The notes: generated from the sequence alone by a model not told the origin. A DNA stretch of 64,000 nt from JBOFSQ01 sp051651625 (GCA_051651625.1 JBOFSQ010000065.1:124001-188000), one strand, 5' to 3'; positions 8,379-16,505 are shown, numbered from the stretch's first letter. Made by a program: numbers and translations.

Positions 8379-9701
8379 ATGCCGCAGTTTAAGATTGACG
8401 CCGTTGATGCAACCGGTAAAGAGATTCACGACATCATCGACGCCCCGTCGGAAGCGGAGGCGCAGCAGACGATACGCCAGAAGGGGTATCACGTCACGAA
8501 GATTGCGCTTCACAAAGAACGTCAACTCAAAACCGCAGCAAAGCACAACGACGGTAAGACGTTTTCGCTCGGCAAGGTAAAGTCGAAGAAGCTGACGATA
8601 TTCACGCGGCAGCTCTCCATTTTGCAAGACGCCGGTCTGCCGATTTTGCGGTCGCTTACGGTACTGAAAGAGCAAGCACCAAACGGCGCACTTCGCAACG
8701 CACTTATCGACGTTACGACCGAAATCGAAAGTGGTTCAAGTCTTTCGGAAGCGATGGCGAAGGCACCGAAGGCGTTCAATCGTCTTTACGTCAACATGAT
8801 CAAAGCTGGCGAGGCGGGCGGTGCGCTCGAAACGATCTTGCAACGTCTCGCCGAATTTCTCGAACGCAGCGAACGCCTCAAGAGTAAGATCAAAGCTGCG
8901 CTCACTTACCCGATAGCTGTCGTGACGGTGGCGGTACTCATCCTCACCGGTATTATGATTTGGATCGTACCGAGCTTCATCGAAATTTTCAAAGGTTTCG
9001 ATCTCGAACTCCCCGCGATGACGGTCTTGCTGATCAACATCTCGTATATGACGGTGAACTACTGGTACATGATACCGCTCATTCCGTTTACGATTTGGCT
9101 GCTCGTGAAACTGACGACGAGTTTTGAGTTTGGTCGTTTTGGGTGGCACTTATTTTTGCTGAAAATGCCGGTGTTTGGACAGATTTTTGAGAAGTCCACC
9201 GTCGCCCGCACGACGCGAACACTCGGAACGCTGGTAACGAGCGGCGTACCGATTTTGGAAGCACTTCACATCACGCGCGAGACGAGCGACAACGCCGTTT
9301 TCGAGCAGATGTATCAGCGAGTTAGCGAAGCGATTCGTGACGGCGACACCATCGCCGCGCCGATGAAACGCAACGCGCGACCGGCGTTCCATTTGGGGGC
9401 GTTGCTGTATTTCGCGTTCTTCATTCCTGCTCTTGGTGCGCTTTATTACCTGACGAAGTTCCAAAACAAGATTCTCGACGACATGGTGATTAACATGGTC
9501 GATGTCGGCGAGGAAACGGGCGAACTCGATACGATGCTCTACAAAGTCGCCGACGTGTTCGACGAAGAAGTCGAGACGTTAACTTCGGCACTCATGAGCT
9601 TGCTCGAACCGTTGCTCGTGTGTTTCCTTGGCGGCATGGTCGGCTTTATCGTCATCGCGCTTTTTATTCCGCTGGTGAAGCTGATTGAAGGGTTGTCGTG
9701 A
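8379..9701 (+). CDS. PilC/GspF inner-membrane platform protein
   Basis: A polytopic inner-membrane protein that recruits the assembly ATPase and organises pilin insertion. Two T2SSF domains are visible: the first has FTRQLSILQDAGLPILRSLTVL, the second STVARTTRTLGTLVTSGVPILEALHI and VGEETGELDTMLYKVADVFDEEV; the C-terminus is LEPLLVCFLGGMVGF plus a final membrane helix. It begins MPQFKIDAVDATGKE, typical of the family. At 440 aa it is about 35 aa longer than usual because a hydrophobic stretch (AFHLGALLYFAFFIPALGAL) sits inside the second domain. It would serve all the prepilins in this locus. Confidence 0.93.
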   Translation: MPQFKIDAVDATGKEIHDIIDAPSEAEAQQTIRQKGYHVTKIALHKERQLKTAAKHNDGKTFSLGKVKSKKLTIFTRQLSILQDAGLPILRSLTVLKEQAPNGALRNALIDVTTEIESGSSLSEAMAKAPKAFNRLYVNMIKAGEAGGALETILQRLAEFLERSERLKSKIKAALTYPIAVVTVAVLILTGIMIWIVPSFIEIFKGFDLELPAMTVLLINISYMTVNYWYMIPLIPFTIWLLVKLTTSFEFGRFGWHLFLLKMPVFGQIFEKSTVARTTRTLGTLVTSGVPILEALHITRETSDNAVFEQMYQRVSEAIRDGDTIAAPMKRNARPAFHLGALLYFAFFIPALGALYYLTKFQNKILDDMVINMVDVGEETGELDTMLYKVADVFDEEVETLTSALMSLLEPLLVCFLGGMVGFIVIALFIPLVKLIEGLS

Positions 9702-9770
9702 GGTTGTTTACGGCTACCGAATCGAGTACAGAAAAGTTTGGACGTACTTATACGCTGAAGGAAATGAAGT

Positions 9771-9992
9771 ATGACATCAATGCAAATAGAGATATTGAAT
9801 CCTGAAGCTAACGTCTTGCTTCAAAGTTTGTCCAAGATGAAGTTGATTAAGATTTACGAGTCATCTTCGCCTAGAGAGGAGTTCAAGAGTTTTATTCAGG
9901 GATTGCAATCGTCCAGTGGTGACGAACCGTCTTACGAAGAGATTACTCGCGACGTAGAAGAAGTGAGGAGTGCGCGTTATGCTCGGAGGTGA
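9771..9992 (+). CDS. Small protein, likely antitoxin of the following PIN toxin
   Basis: 73 aa, charged and helical, starting MTSMQIEILNPEANVLLQSLSKMKLIKIYE. It overlaps the PIN toxin gene by 14 bp, the usual order in such modules. A GAAGGA stretch precedes the ATG. The first 30 residues resemble the start of the protein at 10893 (VELVNPRAGRLLRELEAMNLIAI), which also precedes a PIN gene, so the two form one antitoxin-like family. No DNA-binding fold can be assigned by eye. Confidence 0.65.
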   Translation: MTSMQIEILNPEANVLLQSLSKMKLIKIYESSSPREEFKSFIQGLQSSSGDEPSYEEITRDVEEVRSARYARR

Positions 9993-10458
9993 AAAAACGA
10001 GACTGGTTATCGACACGAATATCTGGGTTAGTTTTTTGATCTCCAAGAAACTGCGACGTTTGCTAACGGTTTTTCTTTCCGAAACGGTTCAGATGTTGTT
10101 TGACGACGAACTGTTGGATGAAGTGATGTTGGTGGTTGGACGTCCGAAATATCGGAAGTACTTCAATCACACCAAGATCGAGGAGTTGCACACGTTCATA
10201 CGGAAAACGGCGGAGTTTGTTGTCGTCACCGACCGTGTTGAGTTGTGTCGCGATCCGAAGGACGATTTTTTGCTGGCACTTTGCAAGTCTGGCGACGCGG
10301 ACTATTTGATAACGGGCGACAAAGACTTACTTGCAATCGGCAAGTTTGGAGAGACACAAATCGTAACCGTTGCCGAATTTGAGGAAACGTTTTATGCGTC
10401 AAATCGTCTTCGCCATCCAAGGACGCTACTTGCAAACCGTGAACGGCTACCATACTAA
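9979..10458 (+). CDS. PIN-domain toxin-like ribonuclease
   Basis: About 159 aa. RLVIDTNIWVSFLISKKLRRLL gives the first catalytic Asp and DTN motif; PKDDFLLALCKSGDADYLITGDKDLL gives the later acidic residues. This matches the PIN-family proteins annotated as putative toxin components, metal-dependent RNases. ATG 9979 is chosen over an in-frame GTG at 9970 and overlaps the upstream antitoxin-like gene. It is followed by HicA after 6 bp, so several toxin modules may be co-transcribed. Confidence 0.85.
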   Translation: MLGGEKTRLVIDTNIWVSFLISKKLRRLLTVFLSETVQMLFDDELLDEVMLVVGRPKYRKYFNHTKIEELHTFIRKTAEFVVVTDRVELCRDPKDDFLLALCKSGDADYLITGDKDLLAIGKFGETQIVTVAEFEETFYASNRLRHPRTLLANRERLPY

Positions 10459-10464
10459 CGCCAC

Positions 10465-10647
10465 ATGAAAAGAACGAAGCTGATAAAACATCTTGAAGCA
10501 CAAGGGGCGTATTTGCTACGCGAAGGCTCAAGGCATAGCATTTACGCATTGGGTAACGCCAAAACCCAAGTACCAAGACATGTGGAAATTGTTGATGAGT
10601 TGGCGAGAAAGATTTGCAAAGATTTGGGTATAAACTTCGTGAGGTGA
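10465..10647 (+). CDS. hicA: HicA-family toxin
   Basis: A 60-aa dsRBD-like mRNA interferase: KRTKLIKHLEAQGAYLLREG, followed by the diagnostic GSRHSIY with the catalytic His, and VPRHVEI ... LARKICKDLGI. Full length for the family. HicA cleaves mRNA and is neutralised by HicB, encoded 5 bp downstream. Confidence 0.9.
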   Translation: MKRTKLIKHLEAQGAYLLREGSRHSIYALGNAKTQVPRHVEIVDELARKICKDLGINFVR

Positions 10648-10651
10648 ACAC

Positions 10652-10867
10652 ATGAAATATCGTGCAATAGTTAAGCAAGTTGACGGTTGGTATATTGGTT
10701 GGCTGGTTGACATACCGGGAGTCAATGCGCAGGAAAAAACCTATGAAGAACTTTTAACGTCATTGCAAATTGGGGCTGTCGAAATGCTTGCAACTCCGAT
10801 TGAATTCGACGAGAACGCACGAATGGTATCTATTGACGTGCCAAATAGTCAACTGGTTTGTGCGTAG
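10652..10867 (+). CDS. hicB: HicB-family antitoxin
   Basis: 71 aa with the partial RNase H-like HicB fold: KYRAIVKQVDGWYIGWLVDIPGVNAQEKTYEELLTSLQIG. It starts 5 bp after hicA, consistent with a hicAB operon. It is short, lacking an obvious C-terminal DNA-binding helix-turn-helix or ribbon-helix-helix, so autoregulation may be weak or involve another protein. Confidence 0.85.
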   Translation: MKYRAIVKQVDGWYIGWLVDIPGVNAQEKTYEELLTSLQIGAVEMLATPIEFDENARMVSIDVPNSQLVCA

Positions 10868-10892
10868 AGCATCCAAAGAACGAGGTAAACCA

Positions 10893-11192
10893 ATGACACA
10901 GTTACAGGTCGAGTTAGTCAATCCGCGTGCGGGGCGTTTGTTGCGAGAACTTGAGGCGATGAACTTGATTGCCATCAAGAATCCGGAGCCGGCGTGTGAC
11001 GATGCAGAAGTGTCGTCGCCTGCGGCGGTGTCTACAACTTCGTTGTCGCCAGAATCGTTTTCGCCGGAGGGGTTACCGGAAGGTTTTCCTCCGATGCTTT
11101 TGGGGAAAATCCCGCTTTCGCTTTACGGGAGCGTCAAGATTTTGGGTGATATTATTTCGCCGATTGATGTCGAATGGAATGCGATGAAATGA
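10893..11192 (+). CDS. Antitoxin-like protein preceding VapC-type toxin
   Basis: 99 aa, beginning MTQLQVELVNPRAGRLLRELEAMNLIAI, related in its first 30 residues to the protein at 9771. The middle is Ser/Pro-rich and the C-terminus is GSVKILGDIISPIDVEWNAMK, the kind of tail that threads into a PIN toxin. The last four bases overlap the toxin start (ATGA). The start ATG follows GAGGTAAACCA. Confidence 0.65.
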   Translation: MTQLQVELVNPRAGRLLRELEAMNLIAIKNPEPACDDAEVSSPAAVSTTSLSPESFSPEGLPEGFPPMLLGKIPLSLYGSVKILGDIISPIDVEWNAMK

Positions 11193-11569
11193 TTTTGATC
11201 GACACTCACATTTTGGTTTGGTTGTGCGGCGAATCAAATCGTTTGTCGGCGGAGGCGTATCGCGTCATTCAGACAGCGGGGCGAATGAAATTTTCGGCGA
11301 TAACGCTTTGGGAAGTAGCGATGCTCCGATCCAAAGAACGAATTGAGTTAAACAAACCAATGCTGGAATGGCTTGAGGACGTTTGCAACAATCCAGAATT
11401 TGAGATGGTTCCGATTACGCCTCGAATCGCGGCGAGGAGTGGCGACTTGAAAATGCACGGCGATCCTGCAGACCGCATCATCGTTGCGACGGCGTTGGAA
11501 CTTGGCGTCCCGCTTTTGACCGCAGACAAAGCCATTCGGAACGCTGGCGTAGTGACGTGCGTTGGGTAG
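11189..11569 (+). CDS. VapC-type PIN-domain toxin
   Basis: 126 aa. ILIDTHILVWLCG contains the first catalytic Asp; SAITLWEVAMLRSKERIEL and DLKMHGDPADRIIVATALELGVPLLTAD complete the PIN active site. It closely fits the PIN_Sll0205-like toxins, ribonucleases held inactive by the upstream antitoxin. Start ATG at 11189 overlaps the upstream stop by 4 bp (ATGA), preferred over ATG 11174. Confidence 0.88.
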   Translation: MILIDTHILVWLCGESNRLSAEAYRVIQTAGRMKFSAITLWEVAMLRSKERIELNKPMLEWLEDVCNNPEFEMVPITPRIAARSGDLKMHGDPADRIIVATALELGVPLLTADKAIRNAGVVTCVG

Positions 11570-11589
11570 AAGCTGATTGAAGGGGTGCC

Positions 11590-11793
11590 GTGAATGATTT
11601 TCGTAGCGAGGAAGTTTTGGAATCAACGGACGTAATCAAGCCAACGTCGGACGTATTTGTCGCGTCTCTGTTTTCGGCACCGAAAAACGAGCCGATGCTG
11701 CGTGACCTTTTGGGCGCGGTGTTGGTCAACAGCGGTTCGGATACGATTCGCACGACCAAGGTGTTGAATCCGTTCACGGACATTATTTCCTAG
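11590..11793 (+). pseudogene. Truncated Rpn/PD-(D/E)XK-family gene
   Basis: About 60 codons match the N-terminus of the intact gene at 50089-51036 (ESTDVIKPTSDVFVASLFSA, EPMLRDLL, TIRTTKVLNPF). After LNPF the homology stops and the frame ends at TAG, immediately before an R5 half-element. The nuclease motif is lost. A GTG at 11590 or a TTG at 11617, matching the start of the intact copy, could be the original start. It is a remnant, not a functional gene. Confidence 0.85.
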
Positions 11794-11890
11794 CCGCGTA
11801 GCGGCGACCTTATTGTAGCCCAAGGCAAGCGGTATTCCGCGCAGCCTTGGGTTGACGTTATTAAAATACGGCAACGGCAACGCGGACAAT
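11791..11890. repeat. R5 half-element
   Basis: CTAGCCGCGTAGCGGCGACC then TTATTGTAGCCCAAGGCAAG and a nested GCGGTATTCCGC hairpin, equal to the inverted right half of the R5 elements at 13074, 52047 and 53625. It marks the truncation point of the Rpn remnant. Confidence 0.75.
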
Positions 11891-11955
11891 TCCGCGAGCC
11901 ATCACAACAAAAAATCGTGTATCGAAACCACTAACAAAAAAATCGGAGGTGTATT

Positions 11956-13032
11956 ATGAGAATTAGCAAACAACGTCGTGGGTTTACGCTTGTGGAGTTG
12001 CTCGTCGTGGTGGCGATCATCGCCATCCTAGCGGGAATGATTATGGTCGGCGGCTCCGCGGCATTCCGTACCGCAAGAGAAGCCGCTACCCGCATGGAAA
12101 TGACAAACCTCGAACGCGCTCTCGAAATGTACAAAACAAAATACGGAGAATACCCGCCAGACTTCAGCGACTACGACGCCTTTGAACGACACTTCAAGAA
12201 GCGTTGGCCGCGCGTGAACGTGAACGCCTACATTCCTGATGACGCAACAGGTAGCGATTATCCTGAAAAACGCACGATGGGAATCACGAACGCAATCAAC
12301 ACAGCACTTGGTACGAGTTTCACCTACGACGCAGGTTCCTACACGTTTCCGGCAGAGATCAAGCTCTCGGCGATTGCGTTCTGGCTCGGCGGTTTGCCGG
12401 AATCCGGTGACGCAACAGTGCTCGCAGGATTCGGCCCGTCGGACGATCCGCTTTGTGTTGACATGAATGCAACTCCTGATCCCGTGCGAAGCCCGAATTT
12501 CGGCAACGAAAAGCTCCGCGAGAAGACGCAATACGATTTCTCGGTCGCACTTCGCAACTTGCCGGACAATCCAAGTGGCACAAATGGTATCGGTTATCGT
12601 TGCCTCATCAATGGCAAACCGGTTGCGTACTTCCGCGGGACGACGCTCACGACGCGTCCAGCGAAGACGAGTGCGTATTTGCAAGACCGTACCAAGCCGT
12701 ATAGCGCAACAACCAACTTCACCAAACGCATCTGCATCGAAGATGCTGCGGGAACTGAAATCGACGAAGCCACGCCGTATGCGTTGCAGACAAATCCTTC
12801 GCCTGCAGCAAATGGGGCGGTCATTGATTGGCACAACGCCAATTCGTTCCAACTCATTCACCCCGGCGCGGATGGCGTGTTTGCAGGGCCACCAGATAGG
12901 ACAAAGCCAAATGATTTTGATCGTCCGATTGCCGTGACCGATGGAGGACAATTTGGTCTCACTGCGGAAGACCTCGACAACATCACGAATTGTGGTTCAT
13001 CGGCGACGGTACAGGGTTTGATTGGGAAGTAG
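11956..13032 (+). CDS. GspG/major-pilin-like prepilin
   Basis: The N-terminus RRGFTLVELLVVVAIIAILAGM is a textbook prepilin signal with Glu +5 (KQR leader, cleavage after Gly). The next region, MEMTNLERALEMYKTKYGEYPP, matches the GspG/pseudopilin helix and the YxxxYGxYPP turn. At 358 aa it is far longer than GspG (about 145 aa); the C-terminal 200 residues carry an unknown domain ending ADGVFAGP ... DNITNCGS. GGAGGTGTATT precedes the ATG, a strong ribosome-binding site compared with its neighbours, suggesting high expression. Part of its 3' end is duplicated at 13322-13441. Confidence 0.9.
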   Translation: MRISKQRRGFTLVELLVVVAIIAILAGMIMVGGSAAFRTAREAATRMEMTNLERALEMYKTKYGEYPPDFSDYDAFERHFKKRWPRVNVNAYIPDDATGSDYPEKRTMGITNAINTALGTSFTYDAGSYTFPAEIKLSAIAFWLGGLPESGDATVLAGFGPSDDPLCVDMNATPDPVRSPNFGNEKLREKTQYDFSVALRNLPDNPSGTNGIGYRCLINGKPVAYFRGTTLTTRPAKTSAYLQDRTKPYSATTNFTKRICIEDAAGTEIDEATPYALQTNPSPAANGAVIDWHNANSFQLIHPGADGVFAGPPDRTKPNDFDRPIAVTDGGQFGLTAEDLDNITNCGSSATVQGLIGK

Positions 13033-13073
13033 AGTTGGTAATCGGTCATGGATTGTTTCGACGTAGTATGCTC

Positions 13074-13320
13074 CTAGTCCCGCTAGGGACGACCTTATTG
13101 TAGCCGAGGGCAAGACGTACTCGTCGCAGCCCTCGGTTTGCGTCGCCAAATGGAATGAAGTCCCGTAGGGACGGCCTTATTCCGAATCAACAACGTCAAC
13201 GAAGTGTTCAAATAAGGCCGCTCCTACGGAGCTACGGATTCTGTGGTGGTCGTCAACCCAAGGCTGCGGCGAATACGCCTTGCCTTGGGCTACAATAAGG
13301 TCGCCGCTACGCGGCTAGGA
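13074..13320. repeat. R5 nested inverted-repeat element, copy 1
   Basis: It runs from CTAGTCCCGCTAGGGAC to GTCGCCGCTACGCGGCTAG. Inner hairpins: GAGGGCAAGACGTACTCGTC, GTCCCGTAGGGAC, CCCAAGGCTGCGGCG paired with CGCCTTGCCTTGGG. Other copies are at 52047-52272 and 53625-53880, with a half copy at 11791. Confidence 0.85.
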
Positions 13321-13321
13321 A

Positions 13322-13441
13322 ATGCAACACGCGGCGTTTGTCGAGAATGAAGCGTTGTCAAGAGTATTCCGCGTCGCCGCCATCGACAACATCACGAATT
13401 GTGGTTCAGCGGCGACGGTACAGGGGATAATTGGGAAGTAG
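13322..13441 (+). pseudogene. Remnant of a second pilin gene (3' end only)
   Basis: A 39-codon open frame starts 2 bp after the R5 element and ends IDNITNCGSAATVQGIIGK. The last 18 residues match the C-terminus of the pilin at 11956 (DNITNCGSSATVQGLIGK), with the same TAG stop. The preceding part is unrelated. It is either the tail of a duplicated pilin gene whose body was replaced by R5, or a duplication created when R5 arrived. Confidence 0.8.
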
Positions 13442-13461
13442 TTTTTTGTGGAGGCAAGAAT

Positions 13462-13842
13462 ATGACCGCTACCGTTTTTCCAGATGTGATGTCGTCGTTT
13501 GTACCGGCGGTTTGTCCACCCGATTTGGGATTGGACTTGTCACCAATCGTTCTGCGTGAGGTGCCGACGGAGAATGGCGGCGTTTTGCGTTTCCGCGAAC
13601 CGCTCGTGCTAACGCCGACGCAGATTGGCGACTCGCAGTATATGTCGGTCGAAAACTACGAATTGGGGATCGATGTCTACGGCGAAACGCAAGAAGAACT
13701 CTGGGATGTAATCGTGGCGGACGTAACGCTTTTATGGCACGATGTCGCGCTTGCAAGTGACGACCGACTTGGCAAATACTTTCTCGAAGTGAAGAAAAAC
13801 TTGTTGGCCGCGATTGAGGAGGTTGGTTGTGGTCGTGCGTAA
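13462..13842 (+). CDS. Hypothetical protein, putative antitoxin of the following HicA
   Basis: 126 aa, no family recognised with certainty. GGAGGCAAGAAT precedes the ATG. The C-terminal half (YELGIDVYGETQEELWDVIVADVTLLWHD) is helical and acidic, and the gene overlaps the HicA-like toxin by 14 bp. Position and overlap make it the probable antitoxin; the sequence does not look like classical HicB. Confidence 0.6.
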   Translation: MTATVFPDVMSSFVPAVCPPDLGLDLSPIVLREVPTENGGVLRFREPLVLTPTQIGDSQYMSVENYELGIDVYGETQEELWDVIVADVTLLWHDVALASDDRLGKYFLEVKKNLLAAIEEVGCGRA

Positions 13843-14170
13843 AAAGCAAGACGTTCTTCAGGTTTTGAAACGAAAAGGCTTTGAGCTTACGTCGTGTGGC
13901 GATCATCATTGTCTTACGTTTTATAACCGCGAAAACAAAGCGATACTCAAAACGAAAGTCAGCCACGGAACGAGCCACCGCGACATCGGTGACACGCTCA
14001 TCGGTTTGATGGCGAAACAGTGTCACCTTACGAAGCGTGAGTTTTTGGAGTTGGTTGATTGTACGTTGTCGCAAGAGGCGTACCGCGATTTGCTGGTGAC
14101 CAGAATCAGAGCGGGAAGCGTAAGCGAGTGCCCGAAGCAGTGCCCACAACAATCAGAACACGAAGCGTAA
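13829..14170 (+). CDS. HicA/YcfA-family toxin with repeat-encoded C-terminus
   Basis: A variant HicA: VLQVLKRKGFELTSCGDHHCLTFY, then TKVSHGTSHRDIGDTLIGLMAKQ, LTKREFLELVDC and LSQEAYRDLL. The GDHH segment holds the presumed catalytic His. GTG 13829 with GAGGAGG upstream is the likely start. The natural end is near DLLVTRI; the last about 20 residues (RAGSVSECPKQ ... SEHEA) are encoded by two R1 repeats, and the TAA stop lies in R1 itself. The repeat therefore extended the gene. Confidence 0.75.
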   Translation: MVVRKKQDVLQVLKRKGFELTSCGDHHCLTFYNRENKAILKTKVSHGTSHRDIGDTLIGLMAKQCHLTKREFLELVDCTLSQEAYRDLLVTRIRAGSVSECPKQCPQQSEHEA

Positions 14171-14224
14171 GCGAGTGCCGGAAGTAGTGCTCACAACAAT
14201 CAGAACACGAAGCGTAAGCGAGTG
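14109..14224 (+). repeat. R1 cluster (3 direct copies)
   Basis: Copies at 14109-14130, 14155-14176 and 14203-14224, all in the same orientation. The first two lie inside the HicA-like reading frame. Confidence 0.85.
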
Positions 14225-14250
14225 CCCAGCGGTATCGCCCCCAATCAGAT

Positions 14251-14286
14251 ATGACATATAGGCCACATAGGACATATACGTCCTAC
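14251..14286. repeat. R2 AT-rich palindrome before pilin gene
   Basis: CATATAGGCCACATAGGACA followed by TATACGTCCTA; it ends 38 bp before the ATG of the next prepilin gene. Confidence 0.65.
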
Positions 14287-14323
14287 AGCAACCATCCCCC
14301 CCTCTAACCCCTCATCAATTCCA

Positions 14324-16087
14324 ATGCAAAATCATCATTCACGTACAGCGTACACGCTGGTTGAAATCCTTGTTGCGACGGCGGTGTCACTCATTTTGAT
14401 GTTGGCGGTCATGAAAATGTTCAGCGGCATCGGAACGTCGCTGAACAAAACTCGCGCCGAAATGAACCTCGCGCTCGAACTACGTCGCGTCGCAGACATG
14501 CTCAACAGAGACCTCGATAAAAGGTCACTCCAAACCGTGACATCGCAAGTTACCGGCGGCCACGGCGGCACGAACGGCTACTTCACATACCAAGAAGGCC
14601 CAATGTGGACGCCGTCGGACGATGAACCGAGATTGCAGCGGGCACCTGTGGGACTCATACCAGCGGCTTCACCAACTCCACGCACGGCGATAGATATGGT
14701 GTCGGAGGTGAATGGCACAACCACTTATCCCGCACCCGCTGGGACGCTTTCACCGCAGCAATCATTCTTCTCCCTCAACATGGCGTCCAACCCCGACACT
14801 GGTGAACCCGATTCCACCGTTGGCGACTTGGACGACCAGTTGGCGTTCACGGTGGAGGTGCGTCCAACCGATCCGCCGCCGTATGTTCCGTATCGCGGGC
14901 GCGGTATCGATCCGACGTTTGGGCTGACAATTGTCGAGAGTTCGCAAGCCGAAGTCGCGTGGTTCGTCCGCGGAACAACCCTATACCGACGCGTACTACT
15001 CATCGACGGGCAAGCAGACGAAAAAAGCTATGCCGCCGCGAACAACGCAAGTGCAAACCTAAAAGACAACCGCACTGATGTCGAACTCACAAACAATGTC
15101 GGCGATACCACGCGAGCTATTTTGTACAACCCAAATACCACGAAAGATTCCCTATGGGGAACCGGCAAGTGGGTGCCAACAACCGGCACACCGCTCTCGT
15201 TCTACGACATCTTCGATGTGTCGGTGCGGTGGGCGAATCCAATTGCGCGTACCGATCTCGTTCCAAACCTGCTCGGCAACTTGGCAGATCGGCGGAATCG
15301 CTTTGGGAGCAACCGCAACCCAAGTTTGCCGTATCCGTCTTCTTACGAATGCTTACCATCCCTCGGTGATCAATGCTTGCCAGCAGGGTTGATCGTGCGA
15401 CTGGCAGATAATGGGCCTCCTTACGGTCATAAACGACCGACGCCAAGCTTGCCTGCGATGCCAGAACTGTTCGCCGTTGGTGGTGATTTTTGGGATGACT
15501 ATGCCGTCACAAATACGCTGCAACCCTATGGACAAGAGACACCATTGCCTGACGCCAAGCCCCCACTACCGAACAACTGCACGCAACCTCGTCGCGGCGA
15601 GGACGCCGTTCTCAAAAACGTCCTCTCGTTCGACGTGAAGGCGTGGATCGATAATGACGGTACTCCTGCCTACTTCGCCGACCTCGGATGGCGCGGAACA
15701 GCGGAAGCGGCTCTTCTGGCAAGTGGATACACTTCTACGCAGATTGCAAAAATCCTTCCAGCTACGACAACACTCGTGTCTGGCGATGCTGATTATCCGC
15801 TGTGGCAAGCGTACAACATTGGCACAACAACACCCGGCCACTACGACAACTTTTCCATCGCGGGCCGTTACGGCGATTCAGCGAATTTGCCCACAGGCAC
15901 CGCCCAAATGTCCTGCATCTACGATACTTGGTGGACGGATACGATAACACCGCCACCACCACCGCCCTATGGTTTAGCAGGCAGCACAAATCCAGCCGAG
16001 TTGCGTGCGATTCAGGTAACGCTTCGGGTGTACGAGCCGCAGTTTAAGGTAGTTCAGGAGGTACGTTTGGTGAAGGTTTTGGAGTAG
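14324..16087 (+). CDS. Large prepilin-like protein (PulJ/PilW-like)
   Basis: 587 aa. The N-terminus SRTAYTLVEILVATAVSLILM is a prepilin signal with Glu +5, but the residue before the cleavage site is Ala and not Gly, which prepilin peptidases accept less readily. The region after the helix (NKTRAEMNLALELRRVADMLNRDLDK) resembles GspJ/PilW minor pilins. The remaining about 500 residues are unusually long and of unknown fold; VLKNVLSFDVKAWI and IQVTLRVYEP ... FKVVQEVRLVKV near the end resemble the GspJ C-terminal sheet. It is probably a tip or minor pseudopilin in complex with the GspK-like protein at 21015. Confidence 0.8.
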   Translation: MQNHHSRTAYTLVEILVATAVSLILMLAVMKMFSGIGTSLNKTRAEMNLALELRRVADMLNRDLDKRSLQTVTSQVTGGHGGTNGYFTYQEGPMWTPSDDEPRLQRAPVGLIPAASPTPRTAIDMVSEVNGTTTYPAPAGTLSPQQSFFSLNMASNPDTGEPDSTVGDLDDQLAFTVEVRPTDPPPYVPYRGRGIDPTFGLTIVESSQAEVAWFVRGTTLYRRVLLIDGQADEKSYAAANNASANLKDNRTDVELTNNVGDTTRAILYNPNTTKDSLWGTGKWVPTTGTPLSFYDIFDVSVRWANPIARTDLVPNLLGNLADRRNRFGSNRNPSLPYPSSYECLPSLGDQCLPAGLIVRLADNGPPYGHKRPTPSLPAMPELFAVGGDFWDDYAVTNTLQPYGQETPLPDAKPPLPNNCTQPRRGEDAVLKNVLSFDVKAWIDNDGTPAYFADLGWRGTAEAALLASGYTSTQIAKILPATTTLVSGDADYPLWQAYNIGTTTPGHYDNFSIAGRYGDSANLPTGTAQMSCIYDTWWTDTITPPPPPPYGLAGSTNPAELRAIQVTLRVYEPQFKVVQEVRLVKVLE

Positions 16088-16119
16088 TGAAGATATTGGG
16101 AGGTGCGGAGTTTAGAATT

Positions 16120-16335
16120 GCCCCAAGGGGGCAGCAAGAGCTTAGCCGTGGGTGAGCGAAGCGAACCCACGGTAGGGAGACCCAAAATATCAGAAAGCCC
16201 CAACGGGGCGCAATAACATTTGTGAGCGGCCCAATTCTTACGCCCCGTTGGGGCTACAGATTTTGGTGTGACCGCGCACCGTGGGTTCGCGGAATACCGC
16301 TCACCCACGGCTAAGCTCTTACGCCCCGTTGGGGC
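16120..16335. repeat. R4 nested inverted-repeat element, copy 3
   Basis: It has the same layout as the other R4 copies, with GCCCCAAGGGGGC and GCCCCGTTGGGGC ends. It starts 33 bp after the stop of the preceding prepilin gene. Confidence 0.85.
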
Positions 16336-16394
16336 AAATACAAAACGCATTCACGCCGTATGGCGAAAAAACCGTGAACGGTTACATTTATTGT

Positions 16395-16505
16395 TTTACC
16401 ATAATTCAACCCCTAACGGGGTTGTGGACATTTTATTTCGTTTTCTTTTCTACCATAATTCAACGCCTAACGGCGTTGGCATCCAATCCCGCAGGGATTG
16501 GATTA
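16395..16505. repeat. Cluster of three short hairpins
   Basis: AACCCCTAACGGGGTT, AACGCCTAACGGCGTT and CCAATCCCGCAGGGATTGG, the first two preceded by the same ATAATTC word. The paired changes (CCCC/GGGG versus CGCC/GGCG) keep the stem. No gene is visible in 16336-16740. Confidence 0.6.
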
